Source of the DNA: CAYWVO01 sp964461835
GTDB lineage: Bacteria > Zixibacteria > MSB-5A5 > WJJR01 > JAJRUJ01
DNA: 64,000 nt
Assembly: GCA_964461835.1 (NCBI GenBank)
Contig: CAYWVO010000001.1
Location: forward strand, 211,814 to 275,813
Direction of reading: 5' to 3'
The translations under genes were made by a program, and so were the position numbers. The notes under the pieces are model-generated. The model made no database searches, was not told the DNA's origin, and saw nothing but the letters and a program-made list of their open reading frames with translations. Below are positions 50,247 to 59,910 of this stretch, piece by piece; position 1 is the first letter of the stretch; each line of letters starts with the position of its first letter.

Positions 50247-51976
50247 TAGTGCACCTCCTGCGGCAGCGCGCCCTGTGGTTCGGACGGGTCATACGGCGGC
50301 GGTAAGAGCGGCGGTTTTTCCTGTTCTTTGGCTTTTTTCTCGATCTCTACCTGGGAAACCAAAATGGAGGGCGAGATTGCCGAAACCGGGACCCAACCGG
50401 ACTCTGCCCCACACGTTCCGTTAAACACCCCGTAGTCGTTGCCCGTGGCCATGATTTTATCAAATGACGACAGGGGGGTCCCCACGATATCGACACCGCG
50501 AATCGGTTCCGGTTCACGCCCGTCCGCATATACCCGGTAGACCAACAGTGGAATTACTTTGAACGACTGCGGGCCGTACCGTCCGGTCATAGTAAATCCA
50601 CCCGAAATGTCGTAGAAAATCAGCCCATAGGGCTTCCCCTGCCGTTGACACTCCGTAAGGAGCATTTCCTGCAAGGTCTCGAATGGCACCTGCTTCGATG
50701 ATTCGATAACCAGATTCCCTTGACGAGACACCGGGGACCGTCCCGGCTGTTTACGTCCATGGCCGTTGGAGTGGGGATAGTTGTTAATCGGTGACCGAGA
50801 CATCAGGAAGTTTTTCAAAATGCCATCATCCACGACAACCACCCGTTGCGCCGGGACACCTTCGTCATCGTACACATAATGCCCGCGAAGAAAAGTCTCG
50901 TCCCATTTCTCAATTGTCGGGTCGTCATATACACTGATGAACTCCGGCAACACCGATTCACCCACCCTCCGGGTAAACGTCTGGCCCTCGCGTTCGGACT
51001 TCTGTCGATGACCTTCGATCCGGTGGCCGAAAATTTCGTGGAAGAATACGCCCGACGCGCGGTTGACCAGAATCGCCGGACCGGCGTAGGGCTCAGCCAG
51101 CGGCGCCTGCAACAGCGCCTCCAATTCCGCAATCATACGATGGATTGCTTTCTCGATCTCTCTGTCCTCTGGTAGTCTTTCCACCGATGCGGCATCAAAT
51201 GTTTCAGTCCGCCGCAGATTCATTCCGTCATCGGCAATACCGGAACAGTGGATCGCCAGGCGCGCATATGATTGTCCGGTTTGAATCTCAGCGCCGTCAG
51301 AATCAACGATACACCGATTATTGTTGCTCAAGGAAAGGGAAACGCCCGAGGTGTGGACAAACGCATGTTCCTTGAACAACGCGCTCCACTGCCGCAACAA
51401 TTCCTGCCATTTGTCCGGATCGAGGGTATGATGTTTTGTCTCACCGATAAAGGTGTGGGGAGATTCACGGGAAAAATCGGCTGACGTGTCCTCCCGTTCC
51501 ACCAATACCTGCTGATTCGTCTTCACTTTAGTATAGCGCTCCAGGGCTGCTTTGTAGACAACATCGGTGTAGCGCCAGGCAATGGTGCGAATCGCCAGGA
51601 GGTCGTTGTCCAGTGGCAATTCCGGCGCGGGCGGCTTTCCGGACGATTCAAATTCGCCCCGGATTTCATGGGTATTGTCCAGCTGGTAATCACCAACCCG
51701 ACACTCGACATCCAGCACCCGATCTCGCGAATGATCATTGCGGACGACGGCCCCATAGCGGGCGGCAATTTCGTATTGTTCGATATCGGTGACCTGGTAC
51801 CGCAGGTAATACAACGGGGCGTCATTCGCGTGTTCCATCGCGGCAAATGAACGATCCAACTCGCTGTGCAGGGCATCCATGAGTGGCGAGCGTTCGGCGT
51901 CCTGGGCAAGCGCCGTACCGACCGGTATGACAGACAGTACCATCAGGAAGAACACTGCGGCGAATCGAGAATTCAT
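50246..51976 (-). CDS. Exported TldD-like metallopeptidase
   Basis: 576 residues from ATG 51976 (GGAG upstream), signal peptide MNSRFAAVFFLMVLSVIPVGTALA. The TldD zinc motif is intact: FFHEIFGHRIEG near residue 311, together with the C-terminal ligand Cys in NGTCGAESGWVPVSAISPSI. Other family features: SLSNNNRCIVDSDGAEI, YDDPTIEKWD, and YDISGGFTMTGRYGPQSF. Cytoplasmic TldD/TldE cleave small peptides or leader peptides; this copy has an export signal, so it should act in the periplasm or outside. Translationally coupled to the metal-less paralogue, probably forming a heterodimer. Confidence 0.9.
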   Translation of the reverse strand: MNSRFAAVFFLMVLSVIPVGTALAQDAERSPLMDALHSELDRSFAAMEHANDAPLYYLRYQVTDIEQYEIAARYGAVVRNDHSRDRVLDVECRVGDYQLDNTHEIRGEFESSGKPPAPELPLDNDLLAIRTIAWRYTDVVYKAALERYTKVKTNQQVLVEREDTSADFSRESPHTFIGETKHHTLDPDKWQELLRQWSALFKEHAFVHTSGVSLSLSNNNRCIVDSDGAEIQTGQSYARLAIHCSGIADDGMNLRRTETFDAASVERLPEDREIEKAIHRMIAELEALLQAPLAEPYAGPAILVNRASGVFFHEIFGHRIEGHRQKSEREGQTFTRRVGESVLPEFISVYDDPTIEKWDETFLRGHYVYDDEGVPAQRVVVVDDGILKNFLMSRSPINNYPHSNGHGRKQPGRSPVSRQGNLVIESSKQVPFETLQEMLLTECQRQGKPYGLIFYDISGGFTMTGRYGPQSFKVIPLLVYRVYADGREPEPIRGVDIVGTPLSSFDKIMATGNDYGVFNGTCGAESGWVPVSAISPSILVSQVEIEKKAKEQEKPPLLPPPYDPSEPQGALPQEVH

Positions 51977-52148
51977 TGTATCTCCTCTCTCACATCTTTT
52001 CATCCTACTCCGTCCAGATTACCGTGATTTGCGCGTGGGTTCAACACAAACTTCCTCCACGACAATCCACTCCTTCAGATACGTCCAGAGCCTTTCTCTT
52101 ACTGAAGAAGATTTGTCGAAGATTTTGATCGAGACGCGCCACAATGGG

Positions 52149-53081
52149 CTATGGGGCGCAGCCATCACACAATGCGTCCAAACCCTTAAACACGAAATTG
52201 ACCAGTTGGATGACATCCAGCGGCGTGATGTCGTCATCACAGTTGACATCGCCCACGGCGAATGGACACTGCGCTCGCGTGCAGCGATCATCGAAACTTT
52301 TGAAAACAAAATTGACCAGCGTGATCACGTCCAACGGCGTAGAATCGTCATCGCAGGTAACATCCCCCGCAATCCCGCAATCGCAGGCGGTGGGATCGGT
52401 AGCCGTCACGGGAGACGAGTGCGGCGAGTATTGGCCGGTTTCGCTTTCGCCAATCAGTAAATACGTGTAGCTGACTCCAACAGCCACGTCGGCGTCGGTA
52501 AATGTCGGCCCGACAGCCCCTGGATTACTGAGCGCACCGGTGGGATCATCAATCCGGCGGTACAGTCCATTATTGCTGGTTTCCCGGCGATAGACATGGT
52601 ACGACATTCCCGTGACGGTGTCCCAGCTAATGAGAATTTCCCCGGATTGTTGCACTTCCGCCTGAAGTCCAGCCGGAGGCGTGGGAAATGATGACTCTTG
52701 GAGGGTAATGTCTTCCTGTTGAAATGAATTATCCGGGATTATTCCCGGCAGGTGTGCCCACTCCGTCTTCGCCGTATCGAAAAAATAGTGGTCATAGGGA
52801 TTGCCGGCCGTCTCGGTCGTGTAATTTTGAAAATCGTCAAACCAGACACTGCCGTCGTAGCCGGCACCGATATTGGCCTCGATGCGGATTTCCTCGTCGG
52901 TGTCGTCCAGAAAGCCACACCAGACCACGGATGCAGAATCCGGATTTGCACCGGACACATTGTACACTGTGCCGTAAATCGAGCCTTGGGCTGCCACCAC
53001 GTGGGGAGACAACACCAAAAGTGCTCCCAGAGATGCTGTTACCAATCTGCGAATAGACGGCGGACAAAACGGGAACTGCAC
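52149..53081 (-). CDS. Secreted protein with FNIII-like domain and paired dockerin-type repeats
   Basis: 310 residues from GTG 53081 (GGAG seven bases upstream; GTG 53126 is an alternative). Signal peptide (LVTASLGALLVLSPHVVAAQ). An N-terminal unassigned beta domain (GSIYGTVYNVSGANPDSASV), a fibronectin III-like domain (PPAGLQAEVQQSGEILISWD...YHVYRR...SYTYLLIGES), then two Cys-flanked dockerin units (GDVTCDDDSTPLDVITLVNF and GDVNCDDDITPLDVIQLVNF, each followed by VFK). Upstream of the TldD pair in reverse order on the same strand, but 172 bases separate them. Confidence 0.84.
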   Translation of the reverse strand: MQFPFCPPSIRRLVTASLGALLVLSPHVVAAQGSIYGTVYNVSGANPDSASVVWCGFLDDTDEEIRIEANIGAGYDGSVWFDDFQNYTTETAGNPYDHYFFDTAKTEWAHLPGIIPDNSFQQEDITLQESSFPTPPAGLQAEVQQSGEILISWDTVTGMSYHVYRRETSNNGLYRRIDDPTGALSNPGAVGPTFTDADVAVGVSYTYLLIGESETGQYSPHSSPVTATDPTACDCGIAGDVTCDDDSTPLDVITLVNFVFKSFDDRCTRAQCPFAVGDVNCDDDITPLDVIQLVNFVFKGLDALCDGCAP

Positions 53082-53739
53082 ATCTTCACTCCGAGTTTGT
53101 CGCGGCGACTCACCTGATCCGGCCACCGCTTTCAGACAGGACCACTATCGGCCGGAACCGATATTTGGTTAAAATATGACATTTCCGTCCACGGACAATG
53201 CTGTCCGGCAGAAAGCCGGCTCCTGGGGATTATACGCAAGCAGACATTCGACTCTCCGGAAAAAGCACTTTTCCGGCAGATTAGATTTCTTCCTCGCCCA
53301 CAATTATGGTAACCACGGACCGCTTATCTCTTTGCGCTACAGCACGTAACAAGCGGCGTGGTGCCGGAGACGCTGAAGCAGGGACGGTAGAGATGCATGC
53401 ATGTCAACAGCCTTGACAGATTTCAAAATCAGCGCCTGCAATCCCGAAAAAGTAATCGTATGTGTCTTGTGGCAGTTTGGGGGAATTTTGTCCAGCCTGA
53501 TGGGTATAAATGCAAGCAGCATAGGTATGGGCAGGGTGAAAAGAATTTGTGACAAAGATTACGAAAACAGGAAACAAACATTGATCGACGTATTGCATCT
53601 CCTTGGTTTTCAATGTAGTGTACGAGGATACCCTGACCGCAGGAGTCATGGTAACCTGCGGGTGGGTGGTAGCAGATAGAGGATGTTGTGTACGTCAACT
53701 TTCGGGGCGGATGTGATTGCCAGGATGCGGAGGGTTGTC
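53082..53739. other. Gene-free divergent region
   Basis: About 650 bases, AT-richer than its neighbours. Open frames here lack ribosome-binding sites and family signals. It holds CCGGC-AGAAA-GCCGG (53205-53219) and an inverted pair of -35-like hexamers, TGTCAA-CAGCC-TTGACA (53402-53418), which could start transcription both ways. Confidence 0.5.
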
Positions 53740-56388
53740 GTGAGAAGCGGTAGTACCGTGGCGCATAATTACCTACGTAATTCAAACGTCGTTGTGTTTA
53801 TCGGGCTCCTTGTGGTAAGCCTGATTTTATCTCAAGGGTTGTTTCAGTCTGCGCAGGCGGATATCGACCTCCGATACAAGGAGACTCTCCAACCATTCCA
53901 ATCTTTTGGAAAAGCTGCTGCGGTCCCCCTGACGCAGAATCGGAGTCATCGGGTTGGTAATGTGTGGATGACCATTACCAACTGGGGAATCTTCGGTAGT
54001 CAGTTCCGTTCGAGCCAGATTATCGAACAAGAAGGACCCTATGCCGGCACGCCGGCACCCTCGTTCGAATTTCCTGCGGGTTCCGGTATCAACTACCTGT
54101 TTTGGGGCGCCTTATGGTTCGGCGCCATCGTCGGCGAGGATACCCTGGTCTCGACCGGTACGGTTGACGAGGCCCGGGTGACGGAGTTTTTCCCAACGGC
54201 CGATGCTTCGGCAAATATCATTGAACGATCCACGCGAAAATCGTCGGACCATTACTCCATTGACGCAATCTCGGAGCAGGATTATGTCGCTGAATACACC
54301 GATACCCTGACCGATCCGTCGTTTGTCCCACCAGACCCGTTTTTGCGTCGACCGCATATCCCGCTTGGTTTACAGGTGACGCAGAAGAGTTACTCCTGGG
54401 GTTACGATTACGCTCAGGACTTCATCCTGCTGGATTTCGTCATCCGCAATATCGGAGACAATCTTATCGAGGCACCATACATGGGCTTGTTTATCGACGC
54501 TGACTGCTGGCACGAAGTGACCGTCGGCAACGGCAGTGGTGATGATTATTCCGGGTACCTGCATACCGTCCCCTCGGCCTATCCCGGGCTGCGCGACACG
54601 ATCAACATTGCCTGGACCGCCGATAATGACGGCGATCCCACCAATGGGGCCTTTGATTTCAGAAGCCCGACTGGTGTCTCCGGGACCCGAGTGGTTCGGG
54701 GACCCGCATCTGCAGAAGGGTGCGGGCCGGCGCCACTGGATTTTTCGTTCAACTGGTGGACTCGCAGCGCCGATGCCCGGTTTGACTGGGGACCACGCAA
54801 GAAAAACACTGCCCGCAATTTCGGTACCGGTGGCGAAGGAACCCCCAGTGGCGATTTGAACAAGTACTATGTGATGGCGAATAACGAATTTGATTTCGAC
54901 CAATTATACTCTGCGGTCGATTTCTCCGACTCGACTGACTGGCGGGAATCGAAACAGGGCGCCCTGGCCGCCAATATTGCCGACGGGACTGATACACGGT
55001 ACCTGTTCTCCTTCGGGCCACTGTCTGATCTCGCTCCCGGCGATTCGACCTATGTTACCCTGGCTTATGTCGCCGGGGAGAATTTCCATGTGCATCCGAA
55101 CGATTTCGAAGAGTATTTTGATCCGCAACGCCCGTGGGAATTTTACGAACGACTCGACTTTTCAGATTTCGCCCGGAATGCCCAGTGGGCGGCGTGGGTA
55201 TTTGATAATCCCGGGGTGGACAGCGATGGTGATGGCTGCCGCGGATTATACTACCTGGTGAATTGCCGCGACACGGTCTTTGAGGAGCGGCCGCCGGACG
55301 TCAATAATCCCGAAGGGTATATCGATACTATTCTAATCAGCTGTGACACGATTTACTACGCGGGCGACGGTGTCCCTGATTTTAACGGCCCACCGCCGCC
55401 GCAACCGCCGGAATTCGACATCAGTGCCCGTCCGCATGAGCTGACGCTACGCTGGAGCGGCATCAATACAGAAACAGATCAGGACAACTTCACCTTCAAA
55501 CATGATTTTGAGGGATATCGGGTCTATATCGCCGAATACAACGCCCTGTCCGCTTTCTCCCTCGTGGCGTCCTGGGACATTGTCGACTATAAGCGGTACT
55601 ACTTTGACGAATCCCAGCAGGATTGGATACAAACAACTGATCCGCTCCGGCTGGAAACCCTGCTGGAGATGTATCCTGATTTTGCCTTCGACCCGGAGGA
55701 TTACTCATCGCCGCGTACACCATTTATCGATCAACACGACTCCGCGTTCTATTTCGTGCCGCAGGACTGGAATCGGGGCAACGAATACGCTGTTGACGGC
55801 CAGGTCATCAAAAACCAGATACAATATGTGCGTACCGATTCGGTTTTTGACGACCGGGATCAGGTTTGGCGGCACTTCGGGCATTACGAAATCACGATTG
55901 AAAACCTCCTGCCCAGCCAGCCATATTATGTTGCCATCAGTGCGTTCGATTACGGGAACCGGGAAATTTTGGAGCCGCTGGAATCCTCTCCCCTCATTAA
56001 TGCGACTCCGGCCTATGCGACCTACTCCTCCGACAACAACACCGCGGAGAAATGGCAGAAAGTCGTGGTATATCCCAACCCCTATAAGATTTCTGCCGAC
56101 TACCGGGGACGGCAATACGAAGATCGGGAACGGCAGGGGTGGTCTGAGCGCGATCGGCGTATTCACTTCGTTAACCTCCCGGAAGAAGCAACCATTAAGA
56201 TTTTCACGCTGGACGGTGATCTTGTCCGCGAGATCCACCACCCCCATCCCCGTCTGTCCGATACCTCCTGGCACCTGGAATGGGATTTGATCACCCGCAA
56301 TACACAAGCGGTGACCTCGGGTATCTACATCTGGACTGTTGAATCCGATTTGGGGACTCAAATCGGGAAATTCGTGATTATCCGCTAG
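53740..56388 (+). CDS. Very large secreted protein with FlgD-like C-terminal domain
   Basis: 882 residues from GTG 53740, chosen because CGGAGGG stands five bases upstream and the signal peptide follows (NVVVFIGLLVVSLILSQGLFQSAQA); ATG 53725 is the alternative. The long N-terminal part (MTITNWGIFGSQF, FPAGSGINYLFWGALWFGAIVG, YAQDFILLDFVIRNIGDN) belongs to a recurrent family of FCB-type secreted proteins of unknown function. An FNIII-like segment follows at ~580-780 (HELTLRWSGINTE, DFEGYRVYIAEYN, QPYYVAISAFDYGN), then the C-terminal sorting-type domain (VVVYPNPYKISADYRG...ATIKIFTLDGDLVREI...GIYIWTVESDLG...KFVIIR). Confidence 0.86.
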   Translation: MRSGSTVAHNYLRNSNVVVFIGLLVVSLILSQGLFQSAQADIDLRYKETLQPFQSFGKAAAVPLTQNRSHRVGNVWMTITNWGIFGSQFRSSQIIEQEGPYAGTPAPSFEFPAGSGINYLFWGALWFGAIVGEDTLVSTGTVDEARVTEFFPTADASANIIERSTRKSSDHYSIDAISEQDYVAEYTDTLTDPSFVPPDPFLRRPHIPLGLQVTQKSYSWGYDYAQDFILLDFVIRNIGDNLIEAPYMGLFIDADCWHEVTVGNGSGDDYSGYLHTVPSAYPGLRDTINIAWTADNDGDPTNGAFDFRSPTGVSGTRVVRGPASAEGCGPAPLDFSFNWWTRSADARFDWGPRKKNTARNFGTGGEGTPSGDLNKYYVMANNEFDFDQLYSAVDFSDSTDWRESKQGALAANIADGTDTRYLFSFGPLSDLAPGDSTYVTLAYVAGENFHVHPNDFEEYFDPQRPWEFYERLDFSDFARNAQWAAWVFDNPGVDSDGDGCRGLYYLVNCRDTVFEERPPDVNNPEGYIDTILISCDTIYYAGDGVPDFNGPPPPQPPEFDISARPHELTLRWSGINTETDQDNFTFKHDFEGYRVYIAEYNALSAFSLVASWDIVDYKRYYFDESQQDWIQTTDPLRLETLLEMYPDFAFDPEDYSSPRTPFIDQHDSAFYFVPQDWNRGNEYAVDGQVIKNQIQYVRTDSVFDDRDQVWRHFGHYEITIENLLPSQPYYVAISAFDYGNREILEPLESSPLINATPAYATYSSDNNTAEKWQKVVVYPNPYKISADYRGRQYEDRERQGWSERDRRIHFVNLPEEATIKIFTLDGDLVREIHHPHPRLSDTSWHLEWDLITRNTQAVTSGIYIWTVESDLGTQIGKFVIIR

Positions 56389-56408
56389 CCGGCCAATCCG
56401 TTATCTCA

Positions 56409-56427
56409 GCCCCCGTTAATCGGGGGC
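56409..56427 (+). terminator. Hairpin after the large secreted protein
   Basis: Perfect 7-bp stem GCCCCCG / CGGGGGC with TTAAT loop, 20 bases after the stop codon. No T tract, so termination is uncertain. Confidence 0.5.
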
Positions 56428-56530
56428 GTATCCATTGTGCGGTGCGCCAAAAATGCGCCCGCTCCCGCCGCTTCATTTCTCGAACATCCAGACTTTTGTG
56501 CCGACACAAGTAGTAGGGGGAGGTGCACAC

Positions 56531-56947
56531 ATGTCACAGATTATTATCTTTATCCTGATTGGCATCTCATCGATCGGCGGGTCTATACTCTCCCAATCGG
56601 CGGCCGATCGGGCTGAAGAATCCGCCAGTGGCAATACGACCGATTCGGTATACGTGACGACCACACCTCCTGTACCAAGAGTTGAGCCAAAGCCACCCGC
56701 GCCGAATCGGGGCGCTGTCTGGATCGCCGGTCACTGGCAGTGGACGGGCGACGAATTTCGCTGGCTAACCGGTCACTGGGTGGAAGAACCGCAAGGACTT
56801 TGGGTCCCCGGTTTCTGGATCGAACGGCCTCAGGGATTTGTCTGGATTCCCGGCCGCTGGGTCAATCAAGAAAATGAACAATGGTCCGCCGGCCACTGGC
56901 AGCTCCACAAAGGGACTCGGATCTGGGTCGCTGATCACCCCCGGTAA
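56531..56947 (+). CDS. Exported protein with YXWGXW-type tryptophan repeats
   Basis: 138 residues from ATG 56531 with GGGGGAGG upstream. An N-terminal hydrophobic segment (MSQIIIFILIGISSIGG) exports or anchors it. After a Pro linker come five Trp-rich repeats: WIAGHWQW, WLTGHWVE, WVPGFWIE, WIPGRWVN, WSAGHWQL. These match the YXWGXW/BcpO-type repeat of surface proteins in many Gram-negative bacteria; function unknown. Confidence 0.82.
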   Translation: MSQIIIFILIGISSIGGSILSQSAADRAEESASGNTTDSVYVTTTPPVPRVEPKPPAPNRGAVWIAGHWQWTGDEFRWLTGHWVEEPQGLWVPGFWIERPQGFVWIPGRWVNQENEQWSAGHWQLHKGTRIWVADHPR

Positions 56948-57080
56948 GGCGGTCTGCCGCTATCGTCTTTTCGCATACGAGCTGGTAATAATTGACCGGA
57001 AGATCTATACGCGCATAGAGGAGTACCCCGACCCTCCCCTCCTTCTTTCACCGCGGCCATTATTTTTTTAAAGAAATCCC

Positions 57081-57132
57081 TTGACATTGTCGATAAATCA
57101 ACTAACTATACAGTTAAAATAACTGGTTAGTT
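57081..57132 (+). promoter_or_regulatory. Promoter with palindromic TetR operator
   Basis: TTGACA at 57081-57086, with a -10 near TAACTA (57103-57108). Overlapping and downstream is a nested palindrome: outer arms AACTAAC (57100-57106) / GTTAGTT (57126-57132), inner arms CAGTTA (57111-57116) / TAACTG (57120-57125). The palindrome touches the tetR start codon, as expected for autorepression. No Shine-Dalgarno sequence fits between it and the ATG. Confidence 0.78.
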
Positions 57133-57738
57133 ATGGACGAGCGCTCAACCAAAGAAAAAATCATGACCGCGGCGATCGCGGAGTTTGCCGACCGCGGCCT
57201 GGCCGGGGCGCGGGTGGACCGGATCGCCAGGGCCGCCGGGGCCAACAAGGCGATGCTCTACTACTACTTCGGCTCGAAAGAGGAATTGTACCGCCACGTT
57301 CTGGATTCCCATCTGGGGCAACTGGCCATGGAAGCCGACCACATTGTCGGCGAAGCGGACACCGTAGAGAAAGCGCTCGAACAAATTGCCCGGTTGTATG
57401 TCACGTTGTTTTCCGAACACCAGGAATTACGACCATTGATTCTGCGGGAACTGGCCGAGGGTGGTGACCAGCTGGGAGCCTCCTTCAGAGCGGCGTTCCA
57501 ATTACGCGGACTGCCGCGGAAGTTAAAGCGTCTGCTGGATCGTGGCAAACGCGAGGGGCGTTACCGGAATGTCGATAGTCGCCAGGCGCTGATTTCATTT
57601 CTGGGCATGAACCTCCAGTACCTTATCGCGGCGCCAATGGTGAATTCCATTTGGGAGATCAAGGATGCAAAACGATTTCGTGAGGCGCGGCCGAAACATG
57701 TGGTCGATTTGTTTCTGCACGGCTTGTTGGCTCGTTAA
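57133..57738 (+). CDS. TetR-family transcriptional repressor of the efflux operon
   Basis: 201 residues. N-terminal helix-turn-helix: TKEKIMTAAIAEFADRGLAG, then ARVDRIARAAGANKAMLYYYFGSKEELYRHVL in the usual positions (residues ~8-58). The C-terminal ligand-binding domain has the length of the CecR/YbiH type that controls the YbhGFSR exporter in enterobacteria. First gene of the operon; the perfect palindrome just upstream is its probable operator. Its 3' end overlaps the TolC gene by 41-74 bases. Confidence 0.93.
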   Translation: MDERSTKEKIMTAAIAEFADRGLAGARVDRIARAAGANKAMLYYYFGSKEELYRHVLDSHLGQLAMEADHIVGEADTVEKALEQIARLYVTLFSEHQELRPLILRELAEGGDQLGASFRAAFQLRGLPRKLKRLLDRGKREGRYRNVDSRQALISFLGMNLQYLIAAPMVNSIWEIKDAKRFREARPKHVVDLFLHGLLAR

Positions 57739-59029
57739 CCTGGCGGTGGTGCTGTCGCTCTTGGGCTCGACGACCCAGGCAGAAACCCGCATCGGCCTGG
57801 CCGAGGCAATCGAGCGCGCAATCGATTATTCCTACACCATCAAAGCGGCAGAGTACGATTCTGTTGCCGCATTCCGCCAACATCGAGTCGCTCGGGCCAG
57901 CCGATTGCCTACCTTCTCCGCCGATGTGACCAGCTTCTACATTGATGAGACCCAATTGCTGAACTTGCCGATGGGACAGACGGTGGAAGTCGGTGCAAAG
58001 GAGAATTACCAGGCCGACTTGAAATTATCATTGCCGATGTTTACGGGCGGCAGCATCAGCGGTGCGATTCACCAGAGCAAGGCGAACGTGTTAGCCGCCG
58101 CGAGTGCTTTAGACAGTCGACGGCTGGCGGTGTCCCGCCGGACGCGGCAGGCATACTTGCAGCTAATTTTGTCTGAGCATCTCCTCAAATCGGCAGAGGC
58201 ATCACTTCGCCGAGTTGAGGTTATCGCCCAAGACATCACCAACCGCCACGTGGCCGGTCTGGCCGATTCCCTGGGTATTTTGGAGGCAAAGCTGGCTCAC
58301 GAACACGCCCTGCAAGCAGTGCAAACTCAGGAAACGCGGTGCGAAAACGCCCGCATCGTTCTGGCGCGATTGCTGGGATTAGATATGGACGATGATATCA
58401 TCGCGACCGACTCCCTTAAGCCAATCGTCTCATTGCAATCCTGCTGTCCGGCGCCGGAGACCTCCAGCCTTGATCGGCCGGAAATTGCGTACATCAATCA
58501 TCAGATTACCGCCGCGAAGGCGGCAACGGACATAATTGGCGCGCGGGCGTGGCCGAGCCTTGCCGGACATGTCGGTTACAGTGTCGGCAAACCGAACCGC
58601 GATTTTTTCAACAAGACCTGGAATGATTATTTCTCGGTCGGGGCGCGTTTGAAGTGGAATTTCAATCTTGGCGGTCGCCCAATACGTGAACGGGCTGCCG
58701 CAATCGAACGAGTTCGCTCGTTGCGTATGCAACGGCGAGAAATGACCCAAACTCTAACGCAAGAGGCTTACATTGCTTACAACAAGGCGCAAGAGGCACT
58801 GACAACTGCCCAAAGCCGGCAACGCGAACTGACCCTCGCGCGAGACCGCTATCGGCTCGGACAACAACAACAACAGGCCGGCAGATTGACAGTGAATCGA
58901 TTAGTAGAACTCGAAGAGGAGCTCACTGCTGCCGAACAGATGTTCCGGGCTGCGCAGGCCGACGTACATCTGGCGATCACGGAGTATTGGTACGCCCTGG
59001 GTTCCCGACAGATTTATGGAGGATTGTAA
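57665..59029 (+). CDS. TolC-family outer membrane efflux protein
   Basis: 454 residues from ATG 57665 (GGGAG seven bases upstream); ATG 57698 is an equally good signal-peptide start (MWSICFCTACWLVNLAVVLS). Two OEP halves with long coiled-coil helices and the typical GLAEAIERAIDYSYTIKAAE opening, LSLPMFTGGSISGAI and LKWNFNLGGRPIRERAAA strand-turn segments. Forms the trimeric outer-membrane duct of a tripartite exporter. Starts inside tetR and ends in TAATG overlap with the fusion-protein gene. Confidence 0.93.
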   Translation: MQNDFVRRGRNMWSICFCTACWLVNLAVVLSLLGSTTQAETRIGLAEAIERAIDYSYTIKAAEYDSVAAFRQHRVARASRLPTFSADVTSFYIDETQLLNLPMGQTVEVGAKENYQADLKLSLPMFTGGSISGAIHQSKANVLAAASALDSRRLAVSRRTRQAYLQLILSEHLLKSAEASLRRVEVIAQDITNRHVAGLADSLGILEAKLAHEHALQAVQTQETRCENARIVLARLLGLDMDDDIIATDSLKPIVSLQSCCPAPETSSLDRPEIAYINHQITAAKAATDIIGARAWPSLAGHVGYSVGKPNRDFFNKTWNDYFSVGARLKWNFNLGGRPIRERAAAIERVRSLRMQRREMTQTLTQEAYIAYNKAQEALTTAQSRQRELTLARDRYRLGQQQQQAGRLTVNRLVELEEELTAAEQMFRAAQADVHLAITEYWYALGSRQIYGGL

Positions 59030-59910
59030 TGACCGTCCGGTATGTGTGGTGTGCCTTTACGATTGTGGTGCTTTTGTCGGGTTGTGCCGAGGAACAGCCC
59101 ATCCCCTGGGGTTCCGGTTTCGTGGAAACTACCAAAACGCTGGTCTCGGCGGAAAGCAGTGGCCGAATTGAACGAATGCGGTTTGATGAAGCCGACTATG
59201 TCTCACGCGGCGATACGATTGCCATGATTGACACCACGTTGCTGGCGCTCCGCTTGCGGCAGGCAGAAGCGGCATACGCGGCGGCTCAAACAAAACGCGA
59301 CCTGGCAGCCATTGATATCGACCGTGCCGAACAACAACTGGCACTGGCAAAGAAAGAGTATGACCGTATCGAGCAATTGCTCCCCTCCGGTTCGGTGACC
59401 CAACAACAGTATGATGTCGCTGAGACCCAGCTTGCACAGGCCCGCTTGAGTGCCAACAGTACGCGAGCAGCACTGGCGGCGGCGGAGGCGGAGATGCGCA
59501 AGGCGCACACCCAAACCGATCTGCTGGCCGAGCAACTTCGAGATTGTTTTTTAACCGCTCCGATAACCGGCGTCATTGTTGAAAGGTTCATGGATCCGGG
59601 TGAGCTGGCCTCTCCCGGAAACGCCTGTGTCGAAATCGCGGCCCTGGACACGGTATGGGTGAAAATCTACTTACCACCGGATGATCTCACCCGGATCACT
59701 CTGGGCGCAACTGCAGAGGTTGACTCCGAAACTGAGATTGAACCTCTACCCGGCACAGTCCGCTGGATCGCCTCCGAGGCGGAATTTACTCCCAAGAATG
59801 TGCAGACTAAAGAAGCACGGGCGGATTTAGTCTACGCAGTCAAGGTAACCGTTCCCAATCCCCAACAACGGTTGAAGGTCGGTATGCCGGTCGTAGTGAG
59901 AATTCCATGA
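59029..59910 (+). CDS. Membrane fusion (HlyD/YbhG-like) lipoprotein
   Basis: 293 residues from ATG 59029, which overlaps the TolC stop (TAATG) and has GGAGG upstream. Lipobox VLLSGC. Split lipoyl domain (GFVETTKTLVSAESSGRIERM... and DCFLTAPITGVIVERFMDPG) around a coiled-coil hairpin rich in Ala/Gln/Glu (about residues 75-165), then a beta-barrel domain (ALDTVWVKIYLPPDDL, KVTVPNPQQRLKVGMPVVV). Bridges the inner-membrane ABC transporter to TolC. Confidence 0.93.
   Translation: MTVRYVWCAFTIVVLLSGCAEEQPIPWGSGFVETTKTLVSAESSGRIERMRFDEADYVSRGDTIAMIDTTLLALRLRQAEAAYAAAQTKRDLAAIDIDRAEQQLALAKKEYDRIEQLLPSGSVTQQQYDVAETQLAQARLSANSTRAALAAAEAEMRKAHTQTDLLAEQLRDCFLTAPITGVIVERFMDPGELASPGNACVEIAALDTVWVKIYLPPDDLTRITLGATAEVDSETEIEPLPGTVRWIASEAEFTPKNVQTKEARADLVYAVKVTVPNPQQRLKVGMPVVVRIP

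Noticed and set aside
53401..53785. Two overlapping open frames on opposite strands in the divergent gap
   Set aside because: No ribosome-binding sites, no recognisable domains, and composition like non-coding DNA; kept as a gene-free region.
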